Position numbers and translations under genes: made by a program. A model generated the notes under the pieces. It did not search any database. It was given only the letters and a program-made list of their open reading frames with translations, and had not been told where the DNA came from. A stretch of 8,810 nt of DNA. Source: Holosporales bacterium. Its GTDB lineage: Bacteria > Pseudomonadota > Alphaproteobacteria > RUG11792. Positions 1-6,670 of the stretch are shown here, in pieces (the first letter of the stretch is position 1; each line of letters begins with the position of its first letter). The stretch spans positions 1 to 8,810 of the forward strand of contig JAIROR010000012.1 of the NCBI GenBank assembly GCA_031257415.1, written 5' to 3'.

Positions 1-809
1 ATGATGTCGAGCAAATGGGTGCGCAGCTCCGTTATGTGGGTCGTATTTTTTGCAATCTCTGGAACAAGAATAGAGATGGCTTTGGAAAAACCCATGCACA
101 ATGGAACGGCTATAGTTCCAGCTCTTATCCCAAATTCAACAGCGTGATTAGCTAGTCTAACACGCAGTTTTTTATGATGCTTCCTGTTATAGTACAAAAT
201 GCCAACTCCTTTGGGGCCGTATATTTTGTGGCCGGAAGCACTCAGAAAATCTATCCCTAGCTCTCTGACGTCTATTTTTATCTTCCCGAAAGCCTGAGTC
301 GCGTCGGTATGGACAAGAACATCATGTTCGTGACATATATCGGTTATTCTCTTGATATCCTGAATAACCCCAGTTTCGTTATTAATAAAGCATATTGAAA
401 CAAGGCCAATATTGCCCTCCTGCAAAATTTTCTCCAGTAATTCGATGTTCAATTTCCCGTTTTTCTCGGTATCTAGAAGCAGGCCTTCTTTACTGTTGGA
501 ACAAATATCGATTACTGATTTATGCTCAGTTTTCAAAGTTATTAGGCGCTTTCCACAGATGCACCTTTCGAGAATTATTCTATTGGATTCTGTGGCTCCA
601 CTTGTGAAAATGACCTCTTCGAAATCTGAGTTAAGTGCCCCCGCAACAGTTTCCCGCGCATTGGACAGAGCAACCAACGCTTCATTTCCGTAAAAATGTT
701 GCGAATTCGGATTTCCAAATTTATGAATAAAATAGGGAATCATTTCCTCCAAAACTTCTCGATCGCACGGAGTCGTAGCCGCATAATCCAAATATATGGG
801 GCACTTCAT
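1..809 (-). CDS. iscS: Cysteine desulfurase, IscS/NifS family (3' end outside window)
   Basis: This PLP enzyme takes sulfur from cysteine for Fe-S cluster assembly and tRNA thiolation in the cytoplasm. I read 269 codons from the ATG at 809; the gene leaves the window at base 1. Class V aminotransferase landmarks are present: YLDYAATTP near residues 6-14, FTSGATESN at 68-76, TEHKSV with the PLP-stacking His96, NNETG at 143-147, HTDATQ with Asp169 and Gln172, and SGHKIYGPKG with the PLP lysine at Lys195. The mobile loop with the catalytic cysteine would lie beyond the edge. One oddity: the usual GGG(H/Q)E stretch reads NHAVE (221-225), so the glycines are gone but the Glu remains. Shine-Dalgarno is poor. 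Two tRNA genes lie upstream on the same strand. Rickettsiales often carry two desulfurase paralogues, so this may be the divergent one rather than the housekeeping IscS. Confidence 0.9.
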   Translation of the reverse strand, partial: MKCPIYLDYAATTPCDREVLEEMIPYFIHKFGNPNSQHFYGNEALVALSNARETVAGALNSDFEEVIFTSGATESNRIILERCICGKRLITLKTEHKSVIDICSNSKEGLLLDTEKNGKLNIELLEKILQEGNIGLVSICFINNETGVIQDIKRITDICHEHDVLVHTDATQAFGKIKIDVRELGIDFLSASGHKIYGPKGVGILYYNRKHHKKLRVRLANHAVEFGIRAGTIAVPLCMGFSKAISILVPEIAKNTTHITELRTHLLDI

Positions 810-846
810 AAATACACTAAACTAAATAAAAAACAACACACGACAC

Positions 847-873
847 ATTATACAACACGAATCAAGTTTTCAA
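847..873 (-). promoter_or_regulatory. Probable promoter of the cysteine desulfurase gene
   Basis: On the minus strand a perfect -10 TATAAT lies at 852-847. A -35-like TTGAAA lies at 873-868. The spacer is only 15 bases, shorter than the usual 16-18, which lowers confidence. The site falls between tRNA-Glu and the ATG at 809 and would give a leader of about 30 bases. The gene could also be read through from the tRNA promoter. Confidence 0.5.
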
Positions 874-884
874 CAGCAAGACGT

Positions 885-960
885 TGGCGTCTCCTACGGG
901 ATTCGAACCCGTGTTGCCGCCGTGAAAGGGCGGTGTCCTAGGCCTCTAGACGAAGGAGAC
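885..960 (-). tRNA. tRNA-Glu, anticodon TTC
   Basis: The minus strand folds as a full cloverleaf. The acceptor stem GTCTCCT (960-954) pairs with AGGAGAC (895-889), followed by discriminator G (888) and an encoded CCA (887-885). The anticodon stem CCGCC/GGCGG encloses loop CTTTCAC with anticodon TTC at 926-924. The T-arm loop GGTTCGAATCC is canonical. It lies 25 bases downstream of tRNA-Lys on the same strand and is probably co-transcribed with it. Confidence 0.97.
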
Positions 961-985
961 AAAAACAAACATTATAGCACACAAC

Positions 986-1061
986 TGGCGGGCCCTGAAG
1001 GATTCGAACCTTCGACCCCCTGATTAAAAGTCAGATGCTCTACCGACTGAGCTAAGGGCCC
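986..1061 (-). tRNA. tRNA-Lys, anticodon TTT
   Basis: The minus strand gives a complete cloverleaf. The acceptor stem GGGCCCT (1061-1055) pairs with AGGGCCC (996-990), with discriminator G at 989 and an encoded CCA at 988-986. The D-arm reads AGCTCAGTCGGTAGAGC. The anticodon loop CTTTTAA carries anticodon TTT at 1028-1026. The T-arm is GGTTCGAATCC. It is first in a two-tRNA transcript with tRNA-Glu. Confidence 0.97.
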
Positions 1062-1139
1062 ATCCTCTTTCTTCGCTTTCCTTTTCTCGTTTTTCCCGGC
1101 GAGACCTCTTCCGATTGCTGCAATAACACGTTCCATGGT

Positions 1140-1172
1140 ATTATACTACACCATATCCGCATGCCCAGTCAA
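1140..1172 (-). promoter_or_regulatory. Possible promoter of the tRNA-Lys/tRNA-Glu transcript
   Basis: On the minus strand TTGACT (1172-1167) is a good -35 and TATAAT (1145-1140) a perfect -10, but the spacer is 21 bases. With TAGTAT as the -10 the spacer would be 18. ATGGT and ACCAT half-sites (1135-1139 and 1150-1154) flank the -10 as a dyad that could be an operator. The leader to the tRNA-Lys 5' end would be about 75 bases and purine-rich. Confidence 0.45.
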
Positions 1173-1469
1173 GATACTTTTGATTTTTTTGTGCAGACAC
1201 GATTCAAAAATATCCGGTCCGTAATCGCGCAGTATATCCAGTTGTAGTCGCAAAGTAAAAAAGCTGTCTCTACTTTGTTTGTGACATGAAATGAGTGACA
1301 AATACTTCGCTACCACCAATGTAAAATGTTTTGATTTTCGACATAAGAAGGAGGCATCCAACATCAGCAATGAATTCCTTCCCCACCCAATCTTTGACAA
1401 AATCATCGCTAGTGAAAAATCGGAAACTAACCTAATAATAAATAAAAACACAAATAAGATAAAATATTC
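1173..1469. other. Intergenic stretch without a convincing gene
   Basis: This is an AT-rich gap between the leftward tRNA promoter and the rightward promoter of the MORN gene. Open frames exist on both strands: about 100 codons leftward from a GTG at 1451 to a stop at 1146, and 69 codons rightward from 1291. They overlap each other. The rightward one has no visible Shine-Dalgarno, and neither has a recognisable domain. The leftward frame also ends inside the likely tRNA promoter, and the rightward one runs through the MORN promoter. I see no RNA gene or repeat here. It may be a decayed gene. Confidence 0.5.
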
Positions 1470-1498
1470 TTGCGCGGATTCTCGAAACGTGGTATTAT
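1470..1498 (+). promoter_or_regulatory. Promoter of the MORN-repeat protein gene
   Basis: TTGCGC at 1470-1475 and TATTAT at 1493-1498 are separated by 17 bases, a sigma-70-like arrangement. Transcription would start near 1505, giving a leader of about 25 bases that carries a GGAG Shine-Dalgarno at 1519-1522, seven bases before the ATG at 1530. The short spacing between promoter and gene supports a single-gene transcript. Confidence 0.65.
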
Positions 1499-1529
1499 GA
1501 AACCAAGTGGTTTTAATTGGAGATAGATT

Positions 1530-3236
1530 ATGAAGAAAATTGTTATGTTGGGCTTGTGTTCGTGTTTATTGATCTCGTATTCTCACGGTACAACTTCTAG
1601 CGGTGTGAGTGTGAGAAAACTCATTGAACAGTGTAGTAGTAGAGCAAAGGAATCGCGAGAAGATCTAAGAATAGAGGCGGAAAAGGTTAAAGAAGCGAGA
1701 GTGGCGGAAGCAGCGAGACTGGTGCAAATAGGAAGTGATATAAAGTTTACGGGAAGTGGCAGTACATTTTCGCAGAGCGGAACCAATACACCCTCAATTC
1801 CTGGCGTAAGTACCCCTTCTTGCTCGGACGGCGAATTCAATAACATTTTAGATCCTAGGGCGAAAAGAGCAATAGATAAAAGGAAAAAGCTAAAGCTTGC
1901 AGTGGAGAATAGTGCTTCTCCGCTGAGCGAATCCAGTAGCATTTCCAGTTCTAGTATTCCCATTTCCGGCAATGAATTTACTAAGAAGATCATCGAGATA
2001 TATGAAGAGAAAATACGTAGAGCTAAAGAAGGGTGCGTCGAGGGAGAGGTATTCAAGAACTCCTTCAGCCCGGAAGCACGAAAATTCCTTAAATTAGATG
2101 AAAAACACCTTAAACCTTGCATTAAATTTGTGTTTTCCAATGGCGCCACGTACGAAAGAGAAGTTGGGGAAGAAGGTGTGTGTAAATTCGTGTATCCTGA
2201 TAAGAGCGTATACGAAGGCCATTTTTTAGCTGGACTGCCCAACGGCCTGGGCATGCGTATGTTTCCGGATGGAAGCGTATACAAAGGCTATTTCTTCGAT
2301 GAACTGCCCCACGGTCTGGGTAAATATGTGCTCAAGAATAAAGATATGCTCGAAGGCAACTTCGTTAATGGAGGAATCGCTGGGCTGTGCAAATATACAT
2401 TTTCTGCAAGCAAATATGTATGCGAAAATGACTTCCCTTATTCTGCTAAAAACACCAACTGGTTTAATAGGGTAGTATTATCAGATGGAAGCGTATACGA
2501 AGGCTCTTTTGTTAATGGACAGGCCAACGGACAGGGCAGACATACACTTCCGGATGGAAGCGTATACGAAGGCTCTTTTGTTAATGGACGGGCCAACGGA
2601 CAGGGTAAATATACACGTCCGGATGGAAGCGTATACGAAGGCTTTTTTGTTAATGAACAGGCCATCGGACAGGGTAAATATACACTTCCGGATGGAAGCG
2701 CATGCGAAGGCTTTTGGCTCAATGGACAGATCCAGGGACAGGGTAAATATACATTTCCGGATGGAAACGCATACGAAGGCCTTTTGCTCAATGGACAGCC
2801 CATCGGACAGGGTAAACGTACATTCAAGAATGGAGACGAACTCATAGGCATCTTCGTTGGGGGAAAAATCAATGGTAAGGGTGGATATGTATTCTCAACT
2901 GGAGAATATTATGTTGGCGAATTTTGCTATGGGAGAATACTGAATAACACAAAGGGGGTTCTATGGATAGACGAATCAGGAATAGCTGTGTGCCGTGATG
3001 TAATAGCCAAAGTTTTAGGAAATGGAGTGATAGAATTTGAGTCAGAAGACGGATGGAAAAGGAAGATGAAGGTGTTAGAAGACGGATGGAAGATGAAGGT
3101 GTTAGAAGACGGAGAGGTAAAAGATAAGGGGACTGCGAAAGAGGAGACGGTGAAAGAGGAGACGGTGACTCCCCAATTACCTTCGCAAAACCACGAATGC
3201 CCCCCTGTATCAGAAGCCAAGACTGAGGAAAAATGA
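1530..3236 (+). CDS. Exported MORN-repeat protein, 568 residues
   Basis: The ATG at 1530 has a GGAG Shine-Dalgarno seven bases upstream. Residues 1-20 form a Sec-type signal peptide (KK, a hydrophobic core, likely cleavage near Gly20); no lipobox is visible. Residues 28-70 are charged and probably a coiled coil, and 129-147 are serine-rich. From about 204 to 479 come eleven or twelve MORN repeats of 23 residues, typified by PDGSVYEGSFVNGQANGQGKY. An insertion containing two Trp-free degenerate turns and one NTNWFN segment interrupts them near 296-318. The C-terminus is hydrophilic with short duplications (KMKVLEDG, KEETV). MORN repeats fold as beta-hairpins and in eukaryotes bind membranes or partner proteins. 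In host-associated bacteria exported MORN proteins may act at the envelope or in the host, but the role here is unknown. The gene stands alone, convergent with nuoG. Confidence 0.85.
   Translation: MKKIVMLGLCSCLLISYSHGTTSSGVSVRKLIEQCSSRAKESREDLRIEAEKVKEARVAEAARLVQIGSDIKFTGSGSTFSQSGTNTPSIPGVSTPSCSDGEFNNILDPRAKRAIDKRKKLKLAVENSASPLSESSSISSSSIPISGNEFTKKIIEIYEEKIRRAKEGCVEGEVFKNSFSPEARKFLKLDEKHLKPCIKFVFSNGATYEREVGEEGVCKFVYPDKSVYEGHFLAGLPNGLGMRMFPDGSVYKGYFFDELPHGLGKYVLKNKDMLEGNFVNGGIAGLCKYTFSASKYVCENDFPYSAKNTNWFNRVVLSDGSVYEGSFVNGQANGQGRHTLPDGSVYEGSFVNGRANGQGKYTRPDGSVYEGFFVNEQAIGQGKYTLPDGSACEGFWLNGQIQGQGKYTFPDGNAYEGLLLNGQPIGQGKRTFKNGDELIGIFVGGKINGKGGYVFSTGEYYVGEFCYGRILNNTKGVLWIDESGIAVCRDVIAKVLGNGVIEFESEDGWKRKMKVLEDGWKMKVLEDGEVKDKGTAKEETVKEETVTPQLPSQNHECPPVSEAKTEEK
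2199..2966 (+). repeat. In-frame 69-base tandem repeats encoding MORN units
   Basis: The codons for the D/N-G-S-V-Y-E-G core recur every 69 bases at 2199, 2268, 2337 and 2406. After a shift of nine extra bases they recur at 2484, 2553, 2622, 2691, 2760, 2829 and 2898. Copies starting 2484-2760 are nearly identical in DNA (GATGGAAGCGTATACGAAGG repeated), while the outer copies are diverged. This suggests recent expansion or gene conversion in the centre of the array and could make copy number variable between strains. Confidence 0.85.
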
Positions 3237-3279
3237 AGATGATGATCGTTGTGAATTGATACCAAGTTCAGGATAGAAT

Positions 3280-3435
3280 AGACTTCTTTTCGAAATCATC
3301 GGAATCGGAGTTTTGGGAAGGAGACACGGAGCGCAGAAGCAGAGAGTACTTGGGCAGAGAGCGGATTCGACGCCCCCCAAAACCGCTTCCCAGAACTACT
3401 CAAAAACTGATTGTGCCGAGTTTGGAAAGAAGTCT
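3280..3435. other. Long imperfect hairpin in the 3' region of the MORN gene
   Basis: AGACTTCTTT (3280-3289) pairs perfectly with AAAGAAGTCT (3426-3435). The stem continues with wobble pairs to 3294/3421. Inside, CGGAAT (3300-3305) can pair with ATT(gtg)CCG (3410-3418). A further stem, CGG-AG-TTTTGGG (3306-3317), pairs with CCCAAAACCG (3376-3385) with a two-base bulge. The whole is a rod of about 156 bases starting 44 bases after the MORN stop codon. It could be a small RNA, a structured 3' UTR, or a miniature mobile element whose ends are the 10-base inverted repeats. No poly-T tail is attached directly, so a simple terminator is less likely. Confidence 0.5.
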
Positions 3436-3446
3436 GAAAAAGTCTA

Positions 3447-3602
3447 ATGGGACAAAAATTTTTCTTGCATGAAAATAAAAAATCATGCTACCATATTATT
3501 GACACCTGTTCCCGCGGGCTCTCTTTCCTTGGAAAGCTTGCGGGGTTAACCAGGAGGGAAGGGGTGTATGTTCACGAAATGACAAGAAAGTGACCTCATG
3601 GA
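3447..3602 (-). repeat. Inverted, diverged copy of the 213-base repeat family
   Basis: Read on the minus strand this matches the units at 7912-8597. It shares GGTTAACC, the CTTTCC/GGAAAG hairpin, GAGAGCCCGC, GGAACAGGTGTC, the ATTTTTATGC-like AT-rich run and the AAAAATTTTTG palindrome ending in GTCCCAT. It lacks 11-12 bases next to GTCCCAT and is shortened on the other side, where only a GAAAGTGA-like match (3586-3593) continues. It fills part of the gap between two convergent genes. Confidence 0.75.
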
Positions 3603-3664
3603 GCTAATCAGTAAGGAATTTCCGGAAGGCAAGTTGCCATGAGTATTTCAATCACCAAAAGATT

Positions 3665-3690
3665 GTGGATTTCTCCGGCCCGGAATCCAC
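3665..3690 (-). terminator. Weak hairpin downstream of nuoG, possible terminator
   Basis: GTGGATT (3665-3671) pairs with AATCCAC (3684-3690) around a GC-rich loop. On the minus strand the hairpin lies about 90 bases after the nuoG stop codon and is followed by a short CTTTT run (3660-3656 region). The T-run is poor, so termination here is a guess. The surrounding 3603-3782 holds no other feature that I can support. Confidence 0.3.
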
Positions 3691-3782
3691 CAGAAATACC
3701 AACGGCAATCCGCCTCTTCTCGGGCAATCTTTTAGGTGTTTGTGTATATATACTGCGTGCGTGCGCGTTGGCAGAAGTTCAA

Positions 3783-5294
3783 CTATCTATCTGCAATCGC
3801 TGCAGAGGCTATTTCGCGATATATTCGTTGCAAGACCCTTTCCCAGTCATTGGGGGCGAGCTTCTTGAGGAGACTTTGAGCGAAGTCCCTAGTACTGATT
3901 GAGTCCGTGCTTATTACCTGTTCAGTTTTAATAATATTACCAAAGGCATTCAAATAATATGCGCTTTCTTCGAAGAAGTGTTTCCAGCCAATCTTCATTT
4001 TATTAACTTCGTTGTTGAGTTTTTTTGCTGGAGTATATTGCTTTGCTATCTTAAGTAATATTTGCGAACTATTTGCTGGTATGATTGAAAAAGGGATGTT
4101 ATGTTTTTCGAGGAAGGATACTTCAACTGGAAAGGCGTTGGCGTTTATGAACACATACGGAAAGTTATATGGGAAGTTATACGAGCAGATGCTTGGAATA
4201 TTTTCAATTTTGCTGATATTAAATTCTTTTTTCAGGAGATGCATTTTTCTTTTTATATAGAATTTAGTACTTGTTTTCAGTATATCGACAAAGATCGCGC
4301 AGTCTGTTTTGGAAACGGAGACATCGAACACGCCGATTCTATCGAAAAGTTCTTTAGGAATTTCCAAGTCATCAATCACTATCTCGAATTTATCATCATG
4401 TTCAGCTATGTATTGTAGTATAAAAAACGTCTCAATGTCTAGATATTCTGGAAGAATTATTGCTATAGGAGAGGTTGGTATATCAGATGGCAGTTCATTC
4501 TGGATTGTATTTCCTCTATGCGGATAAAATCTCATATCATTAGTAATCCATTGCTTTTTAACACTACGAATTTCAACAATTTCTCCATTCATGGAAATAA
4601 TTTTCAGCTGCGGCATAAAAACGTTTGAAACATCATATGTTTCAATAACGTCTGTCATTGATGATGGAGTTTTCCACACTCCATTATTTGCCTTGATAGC
4701 TGCAGTCGGACATATATCGATAACATTTCCGAAAATATCATCGGTATTTGGAGTGCTATAATCTGCGATTTCAATACTCTTGCAGTTCATTTTGCAAGTC
4801 TCTGACAAGAACTTGACGCACCTATTGCAATTTATGCATTTTGACCTATTAAAGAGGATATCGTCTGTAATTTGAGTATAAACATCTTTGCTACCCGCAG
4901 TATTGATTGTGATTGGTTGCGTGAATGGATCTGCGCCATACTTATATATGTATTCTTGCAATTTGCAATTATTAGTTTTAAAACATCTGAGGCAGTCAAG
5001 ACAGTGGTTTTTGATGATTCTGTTCATGTGGCCTCTTCTGATCTTTTCAAGTTCTCTGGAGTTTGTCGTTATTTCGATTCCTTCCGAAACGTTTTCTATA
5101 CATGAATAGACAATCCTATCTCTATCATCTTTTTTAAGGTTAACGACGCACAAGCCACAGTGGCCAGATGGAGAATGTCCCTTTAAAAAGCATATATGCG
5201 GTATATATATACCAACATTCAGACACACCATTAATATTTTTTGGGTCTCTTCTTCCTCGTATTCTTTCCCATCTATGCTGAATTTTACTAACAT
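3783..5294 (-). CDS. nuoG: NADH-quinone oxidoreductase subunit G (NuoG), short and divergent
   Basis: NuoG carries electrons through the peripheral arm of complex I. From the ATG at 5294 the protein has 503 residues and begins MLVKFSIDG, matching the family start; a TTG at 5303 is an alternative, and neither has a strong Shine-Dalgarno. All ligands of three clusters are visible: the 2Fe-2S Cys35, 46, 49 and 65; the His-Cys3 4Fe-4S His97, Cys101, 104 and 110; and the 4Fe-4S Cys153, 156, 159 and 195, the last within GNVIDICPTAAI. QWITNDMRFYPHRG (248-261) corresponds to the WLSDK-RF element opening the molybdopterin-like domain. That domain is poorly conserved and only about 240 residues long, whereas alphaproteobacterial NuoG usually totals about 670-700. 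No other nuo gene is adjacent, as is common in Rickettsiales. Distant relatives with the same N-terminal module exist, so the subunit assignment is likely but not certain. Confidence 0.83.
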   Translation of the reverse strand: MLVKFSIDGKEYEEEETQKILMVCLNVGIYIPHICFLKGHSPSGHCGLCVVNLKKDDRDRIVYSCIENVSEGIEITTNSRELEKIRRGHMNRIIKNHCLDCLRCFKTNNCKLQEYIYKYGADPFTQPITINTAGSKDVYTQITDDILFNRSKCINCNRCVKFLSETCKMNCKSIEIADYSTPNTDDIFGNVIDICPTAAIKANNGVWKTPSSMTDVIETYDVSNVFMPQLKIISMNGEIVEIRSVKKQWITNDMRFYPHRGNTIQNELPSDIPTSPIAIILPEYLDIETFFILQYIAEHDDKFEIVIDDLEIPKELFDRIGVFDVSVSKTDCAIFVDILKTSTKFYIKRKMHLLKKEFNISKIENIPSICSYNFPYNFPYVFINANAFPVEVSFLEKHNIPFSIIPANSSQILLKIAKQYTPAKKLNNEVNKMKIGWKHFFEESAYYLNAFGNIIKTEQVISTDSISTRDFAQSLLKKLAPNDWERVLQRIYREIASAAIADR

Positions 5295-5307
5295 TGCAAA
5301 CAATCTA

Positions 5308-5336
5308 TTGAAATCTCTTTCTCAGTATGGTATCAT
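5308..5336 (+). promoter_or_regulatory. Promoter of the rpmF-plsX-fabH operon
   Basis: TTGAAA (5308-5313) and TATCAT (5331-5336) are spaced by 17 bases, each with one mismatch to consensus. The start would be near 5343, leaving a leader of about 42 bases before rpmF. The element lies in the 81-base gap shared with divergent nuoG. On the other strand TATGAT (5337-5332) overlaps this -10 almost exactly, but I find no good -35 for it. Confidence 0.65.
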
Positions 5337-5384
5337 AAATAGTGTTTAGTGTTGTTTTGATTTTACAAGCGGGTTTTAGACCAA

Positions 5385-5576
5385 ATGGCAGTTCCTAAGA
5401 AAAAGACATCGAAATCCAAAAGAAACATGAGAAGATCTCACGATTCCTGCACTCCTCCAAAATTTGGTGTATGCGCCAATTGTGGGCACTCCGTGCTATC
5501 TCACAGATTGTGTTATCGCTGTGGCCTTTATAAAGGCAGAGATTACAGCATTCCCAAAGATGTTAAGATAGATTGA
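5385..5576 (+). CDS. rpmF: 50S ribosomal protein L32
   Basis: This is a 63-residue structural protein of the large ribosomal subunit. The opening MAVPKKKTSKSKRNMRRSHD is the typical L32 N-terminus. Four cysteines in CANC (30-33) and CYRC (43-46) form the zinc-ribbon pattern CxxC-x9-CxxC of the zinc-binding form. The length is normal. The Shine-Dalgarno is weak (GGG at 5371-5373). It opens the lipid operon: rpmF followed by plsX and fabH is a widespread bacterial order. The DUF177 (YceD) gene that often precedes rpmF is absent; divergent nuoG lies there instead. Confidence 0.97.
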   Translation: MAVPKKKTSKSKRNMRRSHDSCTPPKFGVCANCGHSVLSHRLCYRCGLYKGRDYSIPKDVKID

Positions 5577-5608
5577 GCATACGAAGTCCATAGCAATTAG
5601 GCTTCCAC

Positions 5609-6670
5609 ATGGCGATTTGTCCTGTTAAGATTTCTCTCGATGCAATGGGGGGAGATAGTGCCCCTGAGTCCGTGATTGGTGGCATGGTTGAATATCTTTC
5701 TCGTGATGAAAATGTATTTTTTGATATTTATGGAGATTCAGACAGGATAGCAGGGTGCTTGGAGAAATATAAATTGGAGAAATATAAAATTGATGCGGAG
5801 TTGTATAGAATACACCACACGTCCAAGATAATATCAGCTGCTCAGAAACCGTCGCATGCTCTCAGATATGGCAAAGACTCGAGCATGTTTGAGGCAGTGA
5901 ATTCGGTTGCCATTGGTCTTTCTGATGTGGTTGTTTCAGCTGGGAATACAGGTGCCTACATGGCAATATCGAAGTTTCTCCTGAAAACAGTTGATAATAT
6001 TGAAAGACCGGCTCTGACGGCTTTGGTTCCAAATAGATATGGTGGGCAGGCCCTTATGCTAGATCTGGGCGCCAATATCGATTGCTCGTTTCGCAATCTC
6101 GTTGAGTTTGCGATTATGGGCAGGTCTGCGGCAAAGGTGATCATTGGGCTTGAAAATCCGAGAGTTGCAATATTAAATGTCGGAACAGAAGTAACCAAAG
6201 GAACAGATCATATAAAGAAGGCCTATGAAGTTTTATCGGCCGATAATACAATCAATTTTATTGGGTATATAGAAGGTATAAACATAAGCAACAATGTAGC
6301 GGATGTCATAGTAACCGATGGATTTTCAGGGAATATCGCTCTGAAATGTATGGAAGGAGCAATTATGCTCACGCTGAAGTTATACGAGCAGGCAGTCAAA
6401 TCAAGTCTTCTTGGAAAGATTTCATACATCATCGGTAAGGGCGCGTTAAAAAAACTGAAGAACGTAATAGATCCAGGAAAACTTAATGGAGCGTCTCTTG
6501 TTGGGCTTCAGAGGATTGCTGTTAAAAGTCACGGCAGTGCGAATGCCTCGAGCTTCGCAAGTGCCATATCGGTTGCAGTTAAACTTCACAAAGCCAACTT
6601 CATTGAGGATATAATTGGATCGCTCTCTTCTAGATTACCAGAGATTGAAAAATGGACAAAAGAAGCATAA
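5609..6670 (+). CDS. plsX: Phosphate acyltransferase PlsX
   Basis: PlsX converts acyl-ACP and phosphate to acyl phosphate, the donor for PlsY in phosphatidic acid synthesis; it is a soluble, peripheral membrane enzyme. The 353 residues fit the family. Recognisable segments are ISLDAMGGD (8-16), SAGNTGAYMA (110-119), RPALTALVP, LDLGANIDC, NVGTEVTKGTD, DVIVTDGFSGN and HGSANASSFASAI. The ATG at 5609 has AGG at 5599-5601, seven bases upstream, and lies 32 bases after rpmF. The end overlaps fabH by 19 bases, suggesting coupled translation. A tandem 15-base duplication (5759-5788) encodes LEKYKLEKYK at residues 51-60, a small in-frame insertion in a part of the protein between conserved motifs. Confidence 0.97.
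   Translation: MAICPVKISLDAMGGDSAPESVIGGMVEYLSRDENVFFDIYGDSDRIAGCLEKYKLEKYKIDAELYRIHHTSKIISAAQKPSHALRYGKDSSMFEAVNSVAIGLSDVVVSAGNTGAYMAISKFLLKTVDNIERPALTALVPNRYGGQALMLDLGANIDCSFRNLVEFAIMGRSAAKVIIGLENPRVAILNVGTEVTKGTDHIKKAYEVLSADNTINFIGYIEGINISNNVADVIVTDGFSGNIALKCMEGAIMLTLKLYEQAVKSSLLGKISYIIGKGALKKLKNVIDPGKLNGASLVGLQRIAVKSHGSANASSFASAISVAVKLHKANFIEDIIGSLSSRLPEIEKWTKEA

Noticed and set aside
1146..1451. Leftward open frame of about 100 codons from a GTG
   Set aside because: No recognised domain or good ribosome site was seen, and it ends in the likely tRNA promoter. It overlaps an opposite-strand frame of similar quality, so neither can be preferred.
1291..1500. Rightward open frame of 69 codons
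   Set aside because: No Shine-Dalgarno, no recognised domain, and it runs through the -35 and -10 of the MORN gene promoter.
2438..2872. Antisense frame of 144 codons opposite the MORN repeats, and a rightward frame at 2485-2847
   Set aside because: Both are by-products of the 69-base period in the real MORN frame, which has the promoter, Shine-Dalgarno and signal peptide.
3355..3385. GGATTCGACG resembling tmRNA sequence
   Set aside because: The flanking bases do not form a T-arm stem or an acceptor stem with CCA, and no tag reading frame was found. The stretch is better explained as the apical part of the 3280-3435 hairpin.
3639..3902. Rightward frames overlapping the nuoG 3' end
   Set aside because: They run over the conserved-strand coding sequence of nuoG and through a hairpin, with no domain or ribosome site.
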